From: Prevotella sp.
GTDB lineage: Bacteria > Bacteroidota > Bacteroidia > Bacteroidales > Bacteroidaceae
Assembly (NCBI GenBank): GCA_017645645.1
Contig: JAGCOB010000027.1
Coordinates: 1-32,662 of the forward strand
Reading direction: 5' to 3'
Length of the DNA: 32,662 nucleotides
In this document: in pieces, positions 7,820 to 16,005 of the stretch
Layout: each line of letters begins with the position of its first letter
How positions within the stretch are numbered: the stretch's first letter is position 1
Program-made: the position numbers and the translations under genes
The notes under the pieces: model-generated
The model's database searches: none
The model's input: the letters and a program-made list of their open reading frames with translations, nothing else
What the model was told of the DNA's origin: nothing

Positions 7820-9478
7820 ATGCTTCAACAACTATATATCAAGAACTTCACACTGATTGATGAACTCGATATCGAGTTACACCCTGGTTTCTCCGTCATC
7901 ACGGGAGAGACGGGTGCGGGTAAGAGTATCATCCTCGGTGCCGTCGGACTCTTACTAGGACAACGGGCTGACACTAAGACCATTAAACAAGGTGCCGATC
8001 GTTGTATCATAGAGGCACATTTCGACCTCACCCGATACCAGTTGAAACCGTTCTTTGAGGACAATGACATAGACTATGATGCCGCCGATAGTATCATCCG
8101 ACGCGAACTGACAGCAGCAGGTAAGAGCCGTGCGTTTATCAACGACACGCCCGTTTCCCTTTCTCTGTTGAAGGAGTTGGGAGACATGCTGGTAGACGTA
8201 CACTCCCAACACCAGAACCTATTGTTGGGTAAGCAGGACTTCCAGTTGGAGGTAATCGATACCCTTGCCAAGGACCAGGACACGCTGACGACTTACCAGC
8301 AGACCTACTCCGCCTATCATGACAAACAACGACAGTTACAGGAATTGCAGGAGGAGATGGAACGCAACCGTCAGAATCTCGATTTTCTGCAATTCCAGTA
8401 TGACGAACTGGAACAAGCCAGATTGGTTGAGGATGAACAGGAGGCAATGGAGCAGTTACGTGAAACTATGACGCATAGCGAGGACATCAAGACTGGGCTT
8501 TATGAGACACAGAATCACCTTGCCGCTGATGAACAGGGTGTCCTCTCCCTACTCCGCAAATCACTCTCCGCCCTCCATTCCATCACAAAGGTCTATCCGA
8601 CTTCTGAAGAATGGATAGAGCGCATGGAGAGTTGTCAAATTGAACTTAAAGATATCGCACAAGATGTAGAAGCACGTCTGGACGATATTGATTTCGACCC
8701 TGCTGAACTGGAGCGTATCAACCTACGATTAGACAAGCTCTATGATCTGCAGAAGAAATACCATGCAGATACTGTTGCTGAACTGATTCAGCAACGTGAT
8801 GAACTGAAACGGCAACTCAATCAGATAGAAAATAGCGATGAGGCATTGGCTACACTGCAAGATGAATTGGATGTTTTGCAGAAGAAATGTCAGCAACAGG
8901 CAGAGACTCTCACAATGTTCCGTCAGAAAGCCGCCAAGGAAATTGAACGACAGATGCACGAACGCTTGGTTCCGTTAGGTATGCCTAACGTCCGTTTTGA
9001 AGTAAAAGTCAACAAAACTGAACTCCACAAGAACGGACAGGATGACGTTGCCTTCCTGTTTAGTGCCAACACTTCCAGTCCCCTGCAGCCTATCGCACAG
9101 GTCGCCTCCGGTGGTGAGATAGCCCGTGTGATGCTCTCCCTGAAAGCCATGATCAGTGGAGCCATTAAACTCCCTACCATCATCTTTGACGAAATTGACA
9201 CAGGAGTCAGTGGCAAGATAGCCGAACGAATGGCAGAAATCATGCAGGAGATGGGAGCCAATGACCGTCAGGTCATCTCCATCACCCACCTGCCCCAGAT
9301 TGCGGCCCTTGGTTCTACCCACTACAAGGTTTCCAAGGAGGAGACCACCAAAGGGACAGCCAGTCGGATGCAACTACTCTCTGAAGAAGAGCGCATCCAT
9401 GAGATAGCCCAGATGCTCAGTGGCAGTGACATCACTGCCGCTGCCATACAAAACGCAAAAGAATTACTCAAACTATGA
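7820..9478 (+). CDS. recN: DNA repair protein RecN
   Basis: RecN is an SMC-like ATPase that acts early in double-strand break repair by recombination. The 552-residue length is normal. The N-terminal half-site has Walker A G29-ETGAGKS-36 and a Gln-loop region (VDVHSQHQNLLL). Residues about 150-380 are two long coiled coils rich in Gln, Glu and Leu, separated by the short RecN hinge. The C-terminal head has the ABC signature ASGGEIARVMLSLK, Walker B PTIIFDEIDTGVSG and the H-loop ISITHLPQIAA. It sits 3 bp after the DUF4835 gene and overlaps the next gene by 4 bp. No LexA-type operator is visible; it appears to depend on the dnaN operon promoter or an unseen internal one. Confidence 0.97.
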   Translation: MLQQLYIKNFTLIDELDIELHPGFSVITGETGAGKSIILGAVGLLLGQRADTKTIKQGADRCIIEAHFDLTRYQLKPFFEDNDIDYDAADSIIRRELTAAGKSRAFINDTPVSLSLLKELGDMLVDVHSQHQNLLLGKQDFQLEVIDTLAKDQDTLTTYQQTYSAYHDKQRQLQELQEEMERNRQNLDFLQFQYDELEQARLVEDEQEAMEQLRETMTHSEDIKTGLYETQNHLAADEQGVLSLLRKSLSALHSITKVYPTSEEWIERMESCQIELKDIAQDVEARLDDIDFDPAELERINLRLDKLYDLQKKYHADTVAELIQQRDELKRQLNQIENSDEALATLQDELDVLQKKCQQQAETLTMFRQKAAKEIERQMHERLVPLGMPNVRFEVKVNKTELHKNGQDDVAFLFSANTSSPLQPIAQVASGGEIARVMLSLKAMISGAIKLPTIIFDEIDTGVSGKIAERMAEIMQEMGANDRQVISITHLPQIAALGSTHYKVSKEETTKGTASRMQLLSEEERIHEIAQMLSGSDITAAAIQNAKELLKL

Positions 9479-11145
9479 AACGTTTTTTATTCTTACTACC
9501 CTTTTACCTCTTTACCCTTTTACCCTTATCAGCCCAGTCATGGATTTCCAAAGCAGCCAAGTCGGTATTCACCTTAAAGACCTTTGCCGCTGATGGCACC
9601 TTACTTGCCAGCAGTACGGGTTTCTTTATCGGTCCTAACGGTGAGGCTGTCAGTAGCTATGCCCCTTTCAAGGGAGCCCAGCGTGCCGTGATTATCGATG
9701 CTGAGGGGAAAGAGTATTCCGTAGAACTCATCCTCGGAGCCAATGAGACTTATGATGTCGCCAAGTTTCAGGCAGCAGTCAGAAAGACGACTCCTCTACC
9801 TCTCGCCTCCACAGCAACGAACGGCAGTAGTATCTGGCTGCTTCCCTATGCCGTCAAAAAAACTCCCACTTGTATCCTGGGAACTATCAAAGACGCAGAG
9901 AAGTTTCAAGAAACCTATCAGTATTACACCCTTCAGTTGAACGCAGAAGAGAGCCATAACACCTGTCCCATTCTCAATCAGAACGGTGAGGTGATTGGCA
10001 TCATCCAGCCATCCGCAGGAGATCAGAAAGGCACCTCCTATGCCATTGATGCCCGTTTTGCCGCTAACATGAAGATCAATGGATTGAGTATCAATGATCC
10101 GGCACTGAAACAGACCAATATTCCCATCGCACTGCCTGACAAGGCTGACGAAGCCCTCATTGCTCTCTTCCTTGCCTCTTCTACGATGAATGAGAATCAG
10201 TATATAAATATGGTGGAACGTTTCATTCAGAAATTCCCCAATGAGGCTGACGGATATATCTATCGGGCACGCTATCAGACAACGAAGGGTAATTTCAGCA
10301 GTGCTGACGAGGATATGCAGAAAGCTATCAAGGTAGCAGCACAAAAGGACAATGCCCATTACCAGTATGCGGAACTCATCTATCAGAAGGAACTCTACCA
10401 AAAAGATAAACCGTTCAGTGCATGGACACTCGACAAGGCTTTAAGTGAGTCACAGGAGGCATACCGTCTCAGTCCGATGCCCGTCTACCTGCAGCAACAA
10501 GCTCAGATTCGCTATGCACAAGGTCAGTATGCCGATGCATACCAGTTATACGAACAACTCACCCATAGTGACCTCCGTAGTGCAGATATTTTCTTTGCCG
10601 CCTCCCAATGTAAGGCACAGTTAGGTGAAACTGGCCAGCAGATTATATTACTCGACAGTGCCGTCAACCAGTTCAGTCGTCCTTACGTGAAGACGGCAGC
10701 CCCCTATCTGCTGGCCCGTGCCCAAGCATTATATGCCACAGGCAAATACCGTCCTGCCGTCAATGACTACAACGACTATGCCGAACTGATAGGTACCCAA
10801 CTAGGAGCAGGGTTCTACTATCAGCGTGAACTGGCAGAGGTGGGTGGCCATCTTTTCCAACAGGCATTGAATGACATCAATAAAGCCATTGAATTAGAAC
10901 CTGCAGAGCCCACATACTACGGCGAGAAAGCCTCCTTGCAGATACGTGTCGGCATGCATAAGGAAGCTATTGAGACTGCCCAACAGTTGATCCGCCTATC
11001 CCCCGAACTCTCTGACGGCTACCTTTTCCTCGGTCTTGCCCAATGTCTTACCAACCAAAAGGCGGAAGGTGCCAAGAACTTACAGAAAGCAAAAGAGATG
11101 GGGAATGAACAAGCCCAGTCGTTGATCGATAAATATGCAAAATAA
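9475..11145 (+). CDS. Secreted degenerate trypsin-like domain with TPR repeats
   Basis: A 556-residue exported protein. Signal peptide 1-21 (MKRFLFLLPFYLFTLLPLSA, then Q). Residues 22-200 follow a trypsin-like (HtrA-type) pattern: VFTLKTFAADGTLLASSTGFFIGPNGEAVSS, then ETYDVAKF and GEVIGII. However, the His expected in the 'TNxHV' position reads SSYAPF, and the nucleophile region reads NTCPILN with no GxSG, so protease activity is unlikely. Residues about 225-550 contain several TPR-like helical pairs (PNEADGYIYRARYQ, SPMPVYLQQQAQIRYAQGQYADAYQLYEQL, EPAEPTYYGEKASLQ), suggesting a scaffold in the periplasm or envelope. The signal-peptide codons lie in an 8-bp tandem repeat (9498-9529). ATG overlaps the recN stop; last gene of the operon, followed by a terminator. 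Confidence 0.85.
   Translation: MKRFLFLLPFYLFTLLPLSAQSWISKAAKSVFTLKTFAADGTLLASSTGFFIGPNGEAVSSYAPFKGAQRAVIIDAEGKEYSVELILGANETYDVAKFQAAVRKTTPLPLASTATNGSSIWLLPYAVKKTPTCILGTIKDAEKFQETYQYYTLQLNAEESHNTCPILNQNGEVIGIIQPSAGDQKGTSYAIDARFAANMKINGLSINDPALKQTNIPIALPDKADEALIALFLASSTMNENQYINMVERFIQKFPNEADGYIYRARYQTTKGNFSSADEDMQKAIKVAAQKDNAHYQYAELIYQKELYQKDKPFSAWTLDKALSESQEAYRLSPMPVYLQQQAQIRYAQGQYADAYQLYEQLTHSDLRSADIFFAASQCKAQLGETGQQIILLDSAVNQFSRPYVKTAAPYLLARAQALYATGKYRPAVNDYNDYAELIGTQLGAGFYYQRELAEVGGHLFQQALNDINKAIELEPAEPTYYGEKASLQIRVGMHKEAIETAQQLIRLSPELSDGYLFLGLAQCLTNQKAEGAKNLQKAKEMGNEQAQSLIDKYAK
9498..9529 (+). repeat. Octamer tandem repeat in a signal peptide
   Basis: Four 8-bp units: ACCCTTTT, ACCTCTTT, ACCCTTTT, ACCCTTAT. 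They encode residues 8-19, the hydrophobic core of the signal peptide of the 9475 gene. A gain or loss of one unit would shift the frame. Confidence 0.85.
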
Positions 11146-11148
11146 AAG

Positions 11149-11180
11149 AATCCCCGACAAGATTATCGGGGATTTCTTTT
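11149..11180. terminator. Two-way intrinsic terminator between the 9475 gene and dnaB
   Basis: A perfect 9-bp stem AATCCCCGA (11149-11157) / TCGGGGATT (11166-11174) with an 8-nt loop. On the + strand it is followed by a T-rich tract (TCTTTTT), and the left side has an A-rich tract for the - strand. It separates two convergent genes and lies within about 35 bp of both stop codons. Confidence 0.88.
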
Positions 11181-12715
11181 TAGAATGGAAGCGGTCCGTC
11201 GTTGCCGTAACCAAAAGGTGACTGATCTGTACTAACGGAGTGGTCACCATTTACTTTACTTCCGAGTATCTCTCCCCCGTTATCATTAGCAGCCTGTTGC
11301 TTACGACTTCCCAATCGGCTGTCTTCTGGATTCTCGAAACGCGTGAACTCACCACGGAAGGTCAGCAGCACATCACCTGTCGCACCCTTACGGTGCTTGG
11401 CAATGATGATCTGTGCCATACCATGCAGGTCGCGGCCGTTATCATCCTGATAGATATGATAGTATTCCGGACGATGGACAAAGAGTACCATATCTGCATC
11501 TTGCTCGATGGCTCCCGACTCACGCAGGTCAGAGAGTTGCGGACGCTTACCCTCCAGTCCTTCACGGCTCTCCACACCACGATTCAACTGTGACAGGGCG
11601 ATGATGGGGATATCCAACTCCTTTGCCAAGCCTTTCAGTGAACGGCTAATCGTCGATACCTCCTCCTGGCGACTGGAGAAGCGCATACCATTGGCATTCA
11701 TCAACTGCAGGTAGTCTATCATGATGATCTTCACACCATGTTCACGTACTAAGCGTCGTGCCTTGGTACGGAGTTCAAAGACAGAGAGTCCTGGGGTGTC
11801 ATCGATAAACAAAGGAGCACCCAACAGGTTATTGACGCGCTTGTCAAGACGGTCCCACTCATCAGGATGCAACTGTCCGTTCAGAATCTTGGAGCCCTGT
11901 ATCTCACAGACATTGGAGATGAGACGGTTGACCAACTGTGTGTTACTCATTTCCAAAGAGAAGAAAGCCATCGGCACCTGATAGTCGGCAGCGATATTCT
12001 TTGCCATAGAGAGGGCAAAAGAGGTCTTACCCATCGCAGGACGACCTGCAACAATCACAAGGTCAGAAGGCTGCCATCCACTGGTGATATCATCCAGTTT
12101 ATGATAGCCCGTAGGTACACCCGTCAGACCGTCCTTATTCGCTGCAGCCTTCTGGATGACATCCACTGCCATCTTGATGACAGGATCGATCTGCGTATAG
12201 TCCTTCTTCATGTTCTTCTGGGAGAGTTCGAAGAGAGAACCTTCCGCCTCCTGCATCAAGTCGTCGATGTCAATCGTCTCATCAAAGGCTTTTGTCTCAA
12301 TGAAACTGGCATAGGATATCAACTGGCGGGCAAGGAATTTCTGGGCGATGATACGGGCATGATACTCGATATTCGCCGAAGAAGCCACCCGTGATGACAA
12401 CTCTGTGACATAGGCAGGACCGCCAACATCCTCCAAGTCACCCTGCTTGGCAAGCTGCTCCGTCACCGTCCATACGTCGACAGGCTGCTCTTTCATCTCC
12501 AAGTCGCGGATGGCAGTATATACCTTCTGGTTACGAGGCTCATAGAAGCTCTCGGGATAGAGCATCTCACACACCACCGTATAGGCATCTTTATCTATCA
12601 TCAACGCACCCAGCACGGCACGTTCTATCTCTGTTGCCTGCGGCTGGACATGGGCATATGTATTGTCTGTCGGAGTTGTCTTGCGCGTCCTGCGCTGGCT
12701 ATTCTGTTCAGGCAT
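11180..12715 (-). CDS. dnaB: Replicative DNA helicase DnaB
   Basis: DnaB is the hexameric helicase that unwinds DNA at the replication fork. From the ATG at 12715 the product has 511 residues (MPEQNSQRR). An N-terminal helical domain (about 27-130; ATEIERAVLGALMIDKDAY) is followed by a linker helix and the RecA-like ATPase: Walker A GRPAMGKTS (about 224-232), FFSLEMS, Walker B IIMIDYLQLM, and ALSQLNRGVE, SDLRESGAIEQDADMVLFVHR near the end. No intein is present. An upstream GTG at 12784 is in frame and would add 23 residues, but those codons lie in a 9-bp tandem repeat and give a low-complexity YxN peptide, so I reject it. It is the last gene after queA and nadE; it ends near the shared terminator. 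Confidence 0.96.
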   Translation of the reverse strand: MPEQNSQRRTRKTTPTDNTYAHVQPQATEIERAVLGALMIDKDAYTVVCEMLYPESFYEPRNQKVYTAIRDLEMKEQPVDVWTVTEQLAKQGDLEDVGGPAYVTELSSRVASSANIEYHARIIAQKFLARQLISYASFIETKAFDETIDIDDLMQEAEGSLFELSQKNMKKDYTQIDPVIKMAVDVIQKAAANKDGLTGVPTGYHKLDDITSGWQPSDLVIVAGRPAMGKTSFALSMAKNIAADYQVPMAFFSLEMSNTQLVNRLISNVCEIQGSKILNGQLHPDEWDRLDKRVNNLLGAPLFIDDTPGLSVFELRTKARRLVREHGVKIIMIDYLQLMNANGMRFSSRQEEVSTISRSLKGLAKELDIPIIALSQLNRGVESREGLEGKRPQLSDLRESGAIEQDADMVLFVHRPEYYHIYQDDNGRDLHGMAQIIIAKHRKGATGDVLLTFRGEFTRFENPEDSRLGSRKQQAANDNGGEILGSKVNGDHSVSTDQSPFGYGNDGPLPF

Positions 12716-12734
12716 TATTTTCTTGTTTTTTTTA

Positions 12735-12792
12735 TTATAGTTACTATAGGTACTATAGTTCCTATAGGCACTATTTATAGTCACTATAGGTT
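12735..12792. repeat. 9-bp tandem repeat between nadE and dnaB
   Basis: Units TTATAGTTA, CTATAGGTA, CTATAGTTC, CTATAGGCA, one expanded unit of 13 bp (12771-12783), and CTATAGGTT. The core CTATAG is itself a palindrome. The repeat fills the space between nadE and the dnaB ATG and contains the nadE stop codon (TAG on the - strand, 12784-12786), so the last two nadE codons also fall in it. Confidence 0.88.
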
Positions 12793-14706
12793 ATCACACT
12801 CTTTCAGCCAAAGCGCACTGGAGGCATCACTCGGCATGCGCCAGTCGCCACGGGGCGAGAGGCTGACACTACCCACCTTCGGGCCATCAGGCAGACAAGA
12901 GCGCTTAAACTGTTGATTGAAGAAACGGCGACAGAAAGTCGTTAACCATTTCTTAATAGTCTCCTTGTCGTATTTCTTCTTAAAGGCATGAGTAGCCAGG
13001 AAGAATATCTTGGAAGGACGGAACCCGAAACGGAGGAAATAATACAGGAAGAAGTCATGCAGTTCATAAGGTCCCACCAGGTCCTCCGTCTTCTGCTTGA
13101 TATTACCCTCTTCGTCAGCAGGAGTCAGTTCCGGTGATATCGGCGTGTCAACGATATCGAGCAGTGTTTCCTTCTGTGCCTTATATGCAGGCTGTACTGC
13201 CACATAGCGGATCAGATACTGGATAAGGGTCTTGGGAATACCTGCATTGACTCCGTACATGGACATGTGGTCACCATTATAGGTAGCCCAGCCCAGTGCC
13301 AGTTCCGAGAGGTCACCGGTTCCTACCACCATCGCATTCAACTGGTTGGCAAGGTCCATCAGAATCTGCGTCCGTTCACGGGCCTGGGAGTTCTCATAGG
13401 TTGTGTCGTGCTTATTGATGTCATGACCGATATCCTCGAAGTGCTGCTTCACTGCCTTGGCGATAGACACTTCCATCTGTGAGATACCCAATGTCTGCAT
13501 CAGGGAGGTGGCATTGTCATGCGTACGGTCTGTCGTTCCGAAGCCAGGCATGGTGACCCCCACAATACCCTTACGGTCAAGGCCCATCTTATCAAAGGTA
13601 CGTACACATACCAGCAGGGCGAGTGTAGAGTCCAGACCACCGCTGATACCCACCACCACATGTTCGCAGTTGGTATGCAGCAGGCGCTTGGCAAGTCCTG
13701 CCGTCTGGATATTCAGGATTTCCTGACAGGTAGAAGCCATATCTTTCTCATTAGGGATGAAGGGATGAGGATTCACTGGACGCATCATCTGGAATATAGA
13801 AGGCTCTACCGTCTTGCAGTCGATGACCTGCGCCTTCGCAGCACGCTGGGCATTGATGAAGGTCGAGTTCGTATGACGCTCTGTACGCAACCGTTCTACG
13901 TCTATCTGAGTCACTTGCAACTGAGGCTGGAAGGAATAACGCTCCCCCTCAACCAGGAGACGACCGTTCTCAAAGACCATGGCATTACCGCCATAGACCA
14001 CATCCTGTGTCGACTCTCCGAAACCGCAGGAGGAATAGACATAGCCGCTGATCGTACGGGCACTCTGCTGTGCCAGCAGCGAACGCAGGTACTGGTGCTT
14101 ACCAAGTACCTCATCACTTGCCGAACAGTTCAAGATGATATCCGCACCAGCCATCGTCAAGTTATTGCTGGGTGGCAACGGTGCCCATACATCCTCACAG
14201 ATCTCCACGCCGAACTTCACTCCTCCTGCTGTCTGGAACACCTTCGGATCGGCAGACATGGTGACATGTGTACCAGCCAAGTAGAGATCCGTAGGATTAA
14301 GGTCCTGTGCCGAGGCAAACCAACGCTTCTCATAGAACTCATTATAATTGGGCAGATAGGTCTTGGGAATTATTCCCAACAGGTTACCGCCCTGGATGAC
14401 GGCAGCACAGTTGAGCAATAGTCCTCCTACCTGTACAGGCATTCCCACTACACAGATGATATTCAGTTTACGGGTGAAGTCGAGCAACATCATCAGGCCT
14501 TCCTCTGCCTTTGACAGCAAGAGCTGTTCCTTGAAAAGGTCCTGACAACTATAGCCTGTGATGGCTAATTCAGGAAAACAAATCAGTTCGACACCCTGTC
14601 CTTCTGCATTGGCGATCAGTTTCTCTATCTCAAGTACGTTGTACTCGACATCGGCAACTTTGACAGCAGGCACAGCGGCTGCAACGGTAATCAGTCCATG
14701 TTTCAT
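12784..14706 (-). CDS. nadE: Glutamine-hydrolysing NAD+ synthetase
   Basis: NadE makes NAD+ from deamido-NAD+, ATP and glutamine. The 640-residue product is the two-domain, glutamine-using form. The N-terminal nitrilase-like amidase has the Glu-Lys-Cys triad: E46 in FPELAITGYSC, K115 in IPKTYLPNYNEFYEKRWF and C170 in GVEICEDVWAP; it frees ammonia from glutamine. The C-terminal synthetase has the ATP-binding SGGLDS (355-360), GVTMPGFGTT and GTGDLSELALGW. Length is normal for this class. ATG at 14706, 13 bp after queA, so the pair is probably co-transcribed, with dnaB behind. Its stop codon is inside a 9-bp tandem repeat. Confidence 0.96.
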   Translation of the reverse strand: MKHGLITVAAAVPAVKVADVEYNVLEIEKLIANAEGQGVELICFPELAITGYSCQDLFKEQLLLSKAEEGLMMLLDFTRKLNIICVVGMPVQVGGLLLNCAAVIQGGNLLGIIPKTYLPNYNEFYEKRWFASAQDLNPTDLYLAGTHVTMSADPKVFQTAGGVKFGVEICEDVWAPLPPSNNLTMAGADIILNCSASDEVLGKHQYLRSLLAQQSARTISGYVYSSCGFGESTQDVVYGGNAMVFENGRLLVEGERYSFQPQLQVTQIDVERLRTERHTNSTFINAQRAAKAQVIDCKTVEPSIFQMMRPVNPHPFIPNEKDMASTCQEILNIQTAGLAKRLLHTNCEHVVVGISGGLDSTLALLVCVRTFDKMGLDRKGIVGVTMPGFGTTDRTHDNATSLMQTLGISQMEVSIAKAVKQHFEDIGHDINKHDTTYENSQARERTQILMDLANQLNAMVVGTGDLSELALGWATYNGDHMSMYGVNAGIPKTLIQYLIRYVAVQPAYKAQKETLLDIVDTPISPELTPADEEGNIKQKTEDLVGPYELHDFFLYYFLRFGFRPSKIFFLATHAFKKKYDKETIKKWLTTFCRRFFNQQFKRSCLPDGPKVGSVSLSPRGDWRMPSDASSALWLKECDNL

Positions 14707-14719
14707 ATCATTTAATTTT

Positions 14720-15952
14720 TTAAGGTATCAATAAGGATGAGTCGCCATAGCTCAGGAAACGGAAGTCATGAGCCAGGGCGTAGTCATAGATGCGGTGCCA
14801 GTCACCATGGACGAAGGCACTCACCAACAGTAGCAGTGTCGACTGTGGCTGATGGAAGTTGGTCACAAGCATCTTGACGATATGATAGTCATAGCCTGGG
14901 ACTATGATAATCTGCGTAGAGGAATGAAGTACTGAGAGATGACGACGATCCATCCAGTCGATGAGGTTCTGTATCGCCTTGACAGGAGTGACACATCTTC
15001 CATCATCCATCTTACATCTTCCATCATCATACGGCTCCCACTGGTTGACATGCAGTTCTTCTTCTGTCAGATTAGGATTCACCTCCAGTTTCAATCCCAT
15101 ATAATACAGACTCTCCAGTGTCCGCACACTGGTTGTTCCGACGGCAATAACCTGTGCGTCATAGGCAAGGAGTCGCTCCAAGGTATGGCGACGGACGGCA
15201 ATGTACTCGGTATGCATCTCATGGCCGGCAATCTCCTCACTCTTCACAGGACGGAACGTACCGGCACCTACATGCAGCGTCAGTTCCTCCCGTTCTATGC
15301 CATGGGCATCAAGGTCGGCAAGTACCTTTTCCGTGAAATGCAGTCCTGCCGTAGGAGCCGCCACACTACCCTTAATCTTGGAATACACCGTCTGGTAGGT
15401 CGTCTTGTCACTCTCCTGCGTCTCACGGTTGAGATACGGCGGTATCGGCAGTTCACCCATCACGTCGATGATGTCGGCAAAGGATGCTCCTCCACTCCAT
15501 TCGAAGTCGATGAGTTGGCTCGTACCGACCTCGCCCTTCCGCATAGCCTTAACGGTTATTGTTTCACGGTTATTGTTTATCGTCCTCACCAGCGTTCCCT
15601 CTTTCCATTTCTTCTGGTTACCCACCAGACAAAGCCAAGAGCAACGCTCACGGGTCTGGAACATCTGCTCATAGTCGGCAGGCTCTGCAGGCTCCAAAAG
15701 GAACACCTCTATCAGTGCCCCCGTCTCTTTACGGAAATGCAGGCGTGCCTGTATCACCTTGGTATTGTTGAACACCATCAAGGCATGGGACGGCAGGTGC
15801 TTGGGGAGGTTGTAGAACATATCCTCTCCTACCTCACCTTTATGATATATAAGCAGTTTCGAATGGTCACGCTGCGCCACCGGAAATTTAGCGATGCGCT
15901 CGTCCGACAACTCGTAACTATAGTCACTGATATGTATCTCTTTCGTATTCAC
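14720..15952 (-). CDS. queA: tRNA preQ1(34) S-adenosylmethionine ribosyltransferase-isomerase
   Basis: QueA transfers the ribosyl group of S-adenosylmethionine to preQ1 at tRNA position 34, making epoxyqueuosine. At 410 residues it belongs to the longer QueA type that I associate with Bacteroidota. Family marks: DYSYELSDERIAKFPVAQRDHSKLLIYHKG at the start, MVFNNTKVIQARL, GSVAAPTAGLHFTEKVL, ELTLHVGAGTFRPV, HTEY, and VTNFHQPQSTLLLLVSAFVHGDWHRIYDYAL near the end. The only suitable start is GTG at 15952; a promoter ends 6 bp before it, so the mRNA may be almost leaderless. A heptamer repeat (14995-15029) encodes the duplicated peptide DDGRCKMDDGRC, in a loop after NQWEPY. nadE follows 13 bp later. 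Confidence 0.93.
   Translation of the reverse strand: MNTKEIHISDYSYELSDERIAKFPVAQRDHSKLLIYHKGEVGEDMFYNLPKHLPSHALMVFNNTKVIQARLHFRKETGALIEVFLLEPAEPADYEQMFQTRERCSWLCLVGNQKKWKEGTLVRTINNNRETITVKAMRKGEVGTSQLIDFEWSGGASFADIIDVMGELPIPPYLNRETQESDKTTYQTVYSKIKGSVAAPTAGLHFTEKVLADLDAHGIEREELTLHVGAGTFRPVKSEEIAGHEMHTEYIAVRRHTLERLLAYDAQVIAVGTTSVRTLESLYYMGLKLEVNPNLTEEELHVNQWEPYDDGRCKMDDGRCVTPVKAIQNLIDWMDRRHLSVLHSSTQIIIVPGYDYHIVKMLVTNFHQPQSTLLLLVSAFVHGDWHRIYDYALAHDFRFLSYGDSSLLIP
14995..15029. repeat. Heptamer tandem repeat inside queA
   Basis: Five 7-bp units on the + strand: ATCTTCC, ATCATCC, ATCTTAC, ATCTTCC, ATCATCA. They encode, on the - strand, the duplicated DDGRC peptide of QueA. Nearly the same sequence occurs at 30037-30071. 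Confidence 0.85.
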
Positions 15953-15957
15953 GGATG

Positions 15958-15989
15958 CAAAGATAGTATTAAGTGTGCAAAATGCAAAA
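15958..15989 (-). promoter_or_regulatory. queA promoter, possibly leaderless
   Basis: On the - strand TTTTG (15989-15985), a 19-nt spacer and TATCTTTG (15965-15958), a full match to the Bacteroides -33/-7 class. The queA GTG begins only 6 bases after the -7 element, so transcription would start within a few bases of the start codon. Confidence 0.78.
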
Positions 15990-16005
15990 GAAAAGAGTCA
16001 TTAAA

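Noticed and set aside
12716-12784. In-frame N-terminal extension of DnaB from GTG 12784
   Set aside because: The codons are 9-bp tandem repeat giving a low-complexity peptide; the ATG at 12715 starts a normal-length DnaB.
13519-14421. 300-residue + frame over nadE
   Set aside because: Antisense to a clear NadE with intact active sites; no recognisable domain.
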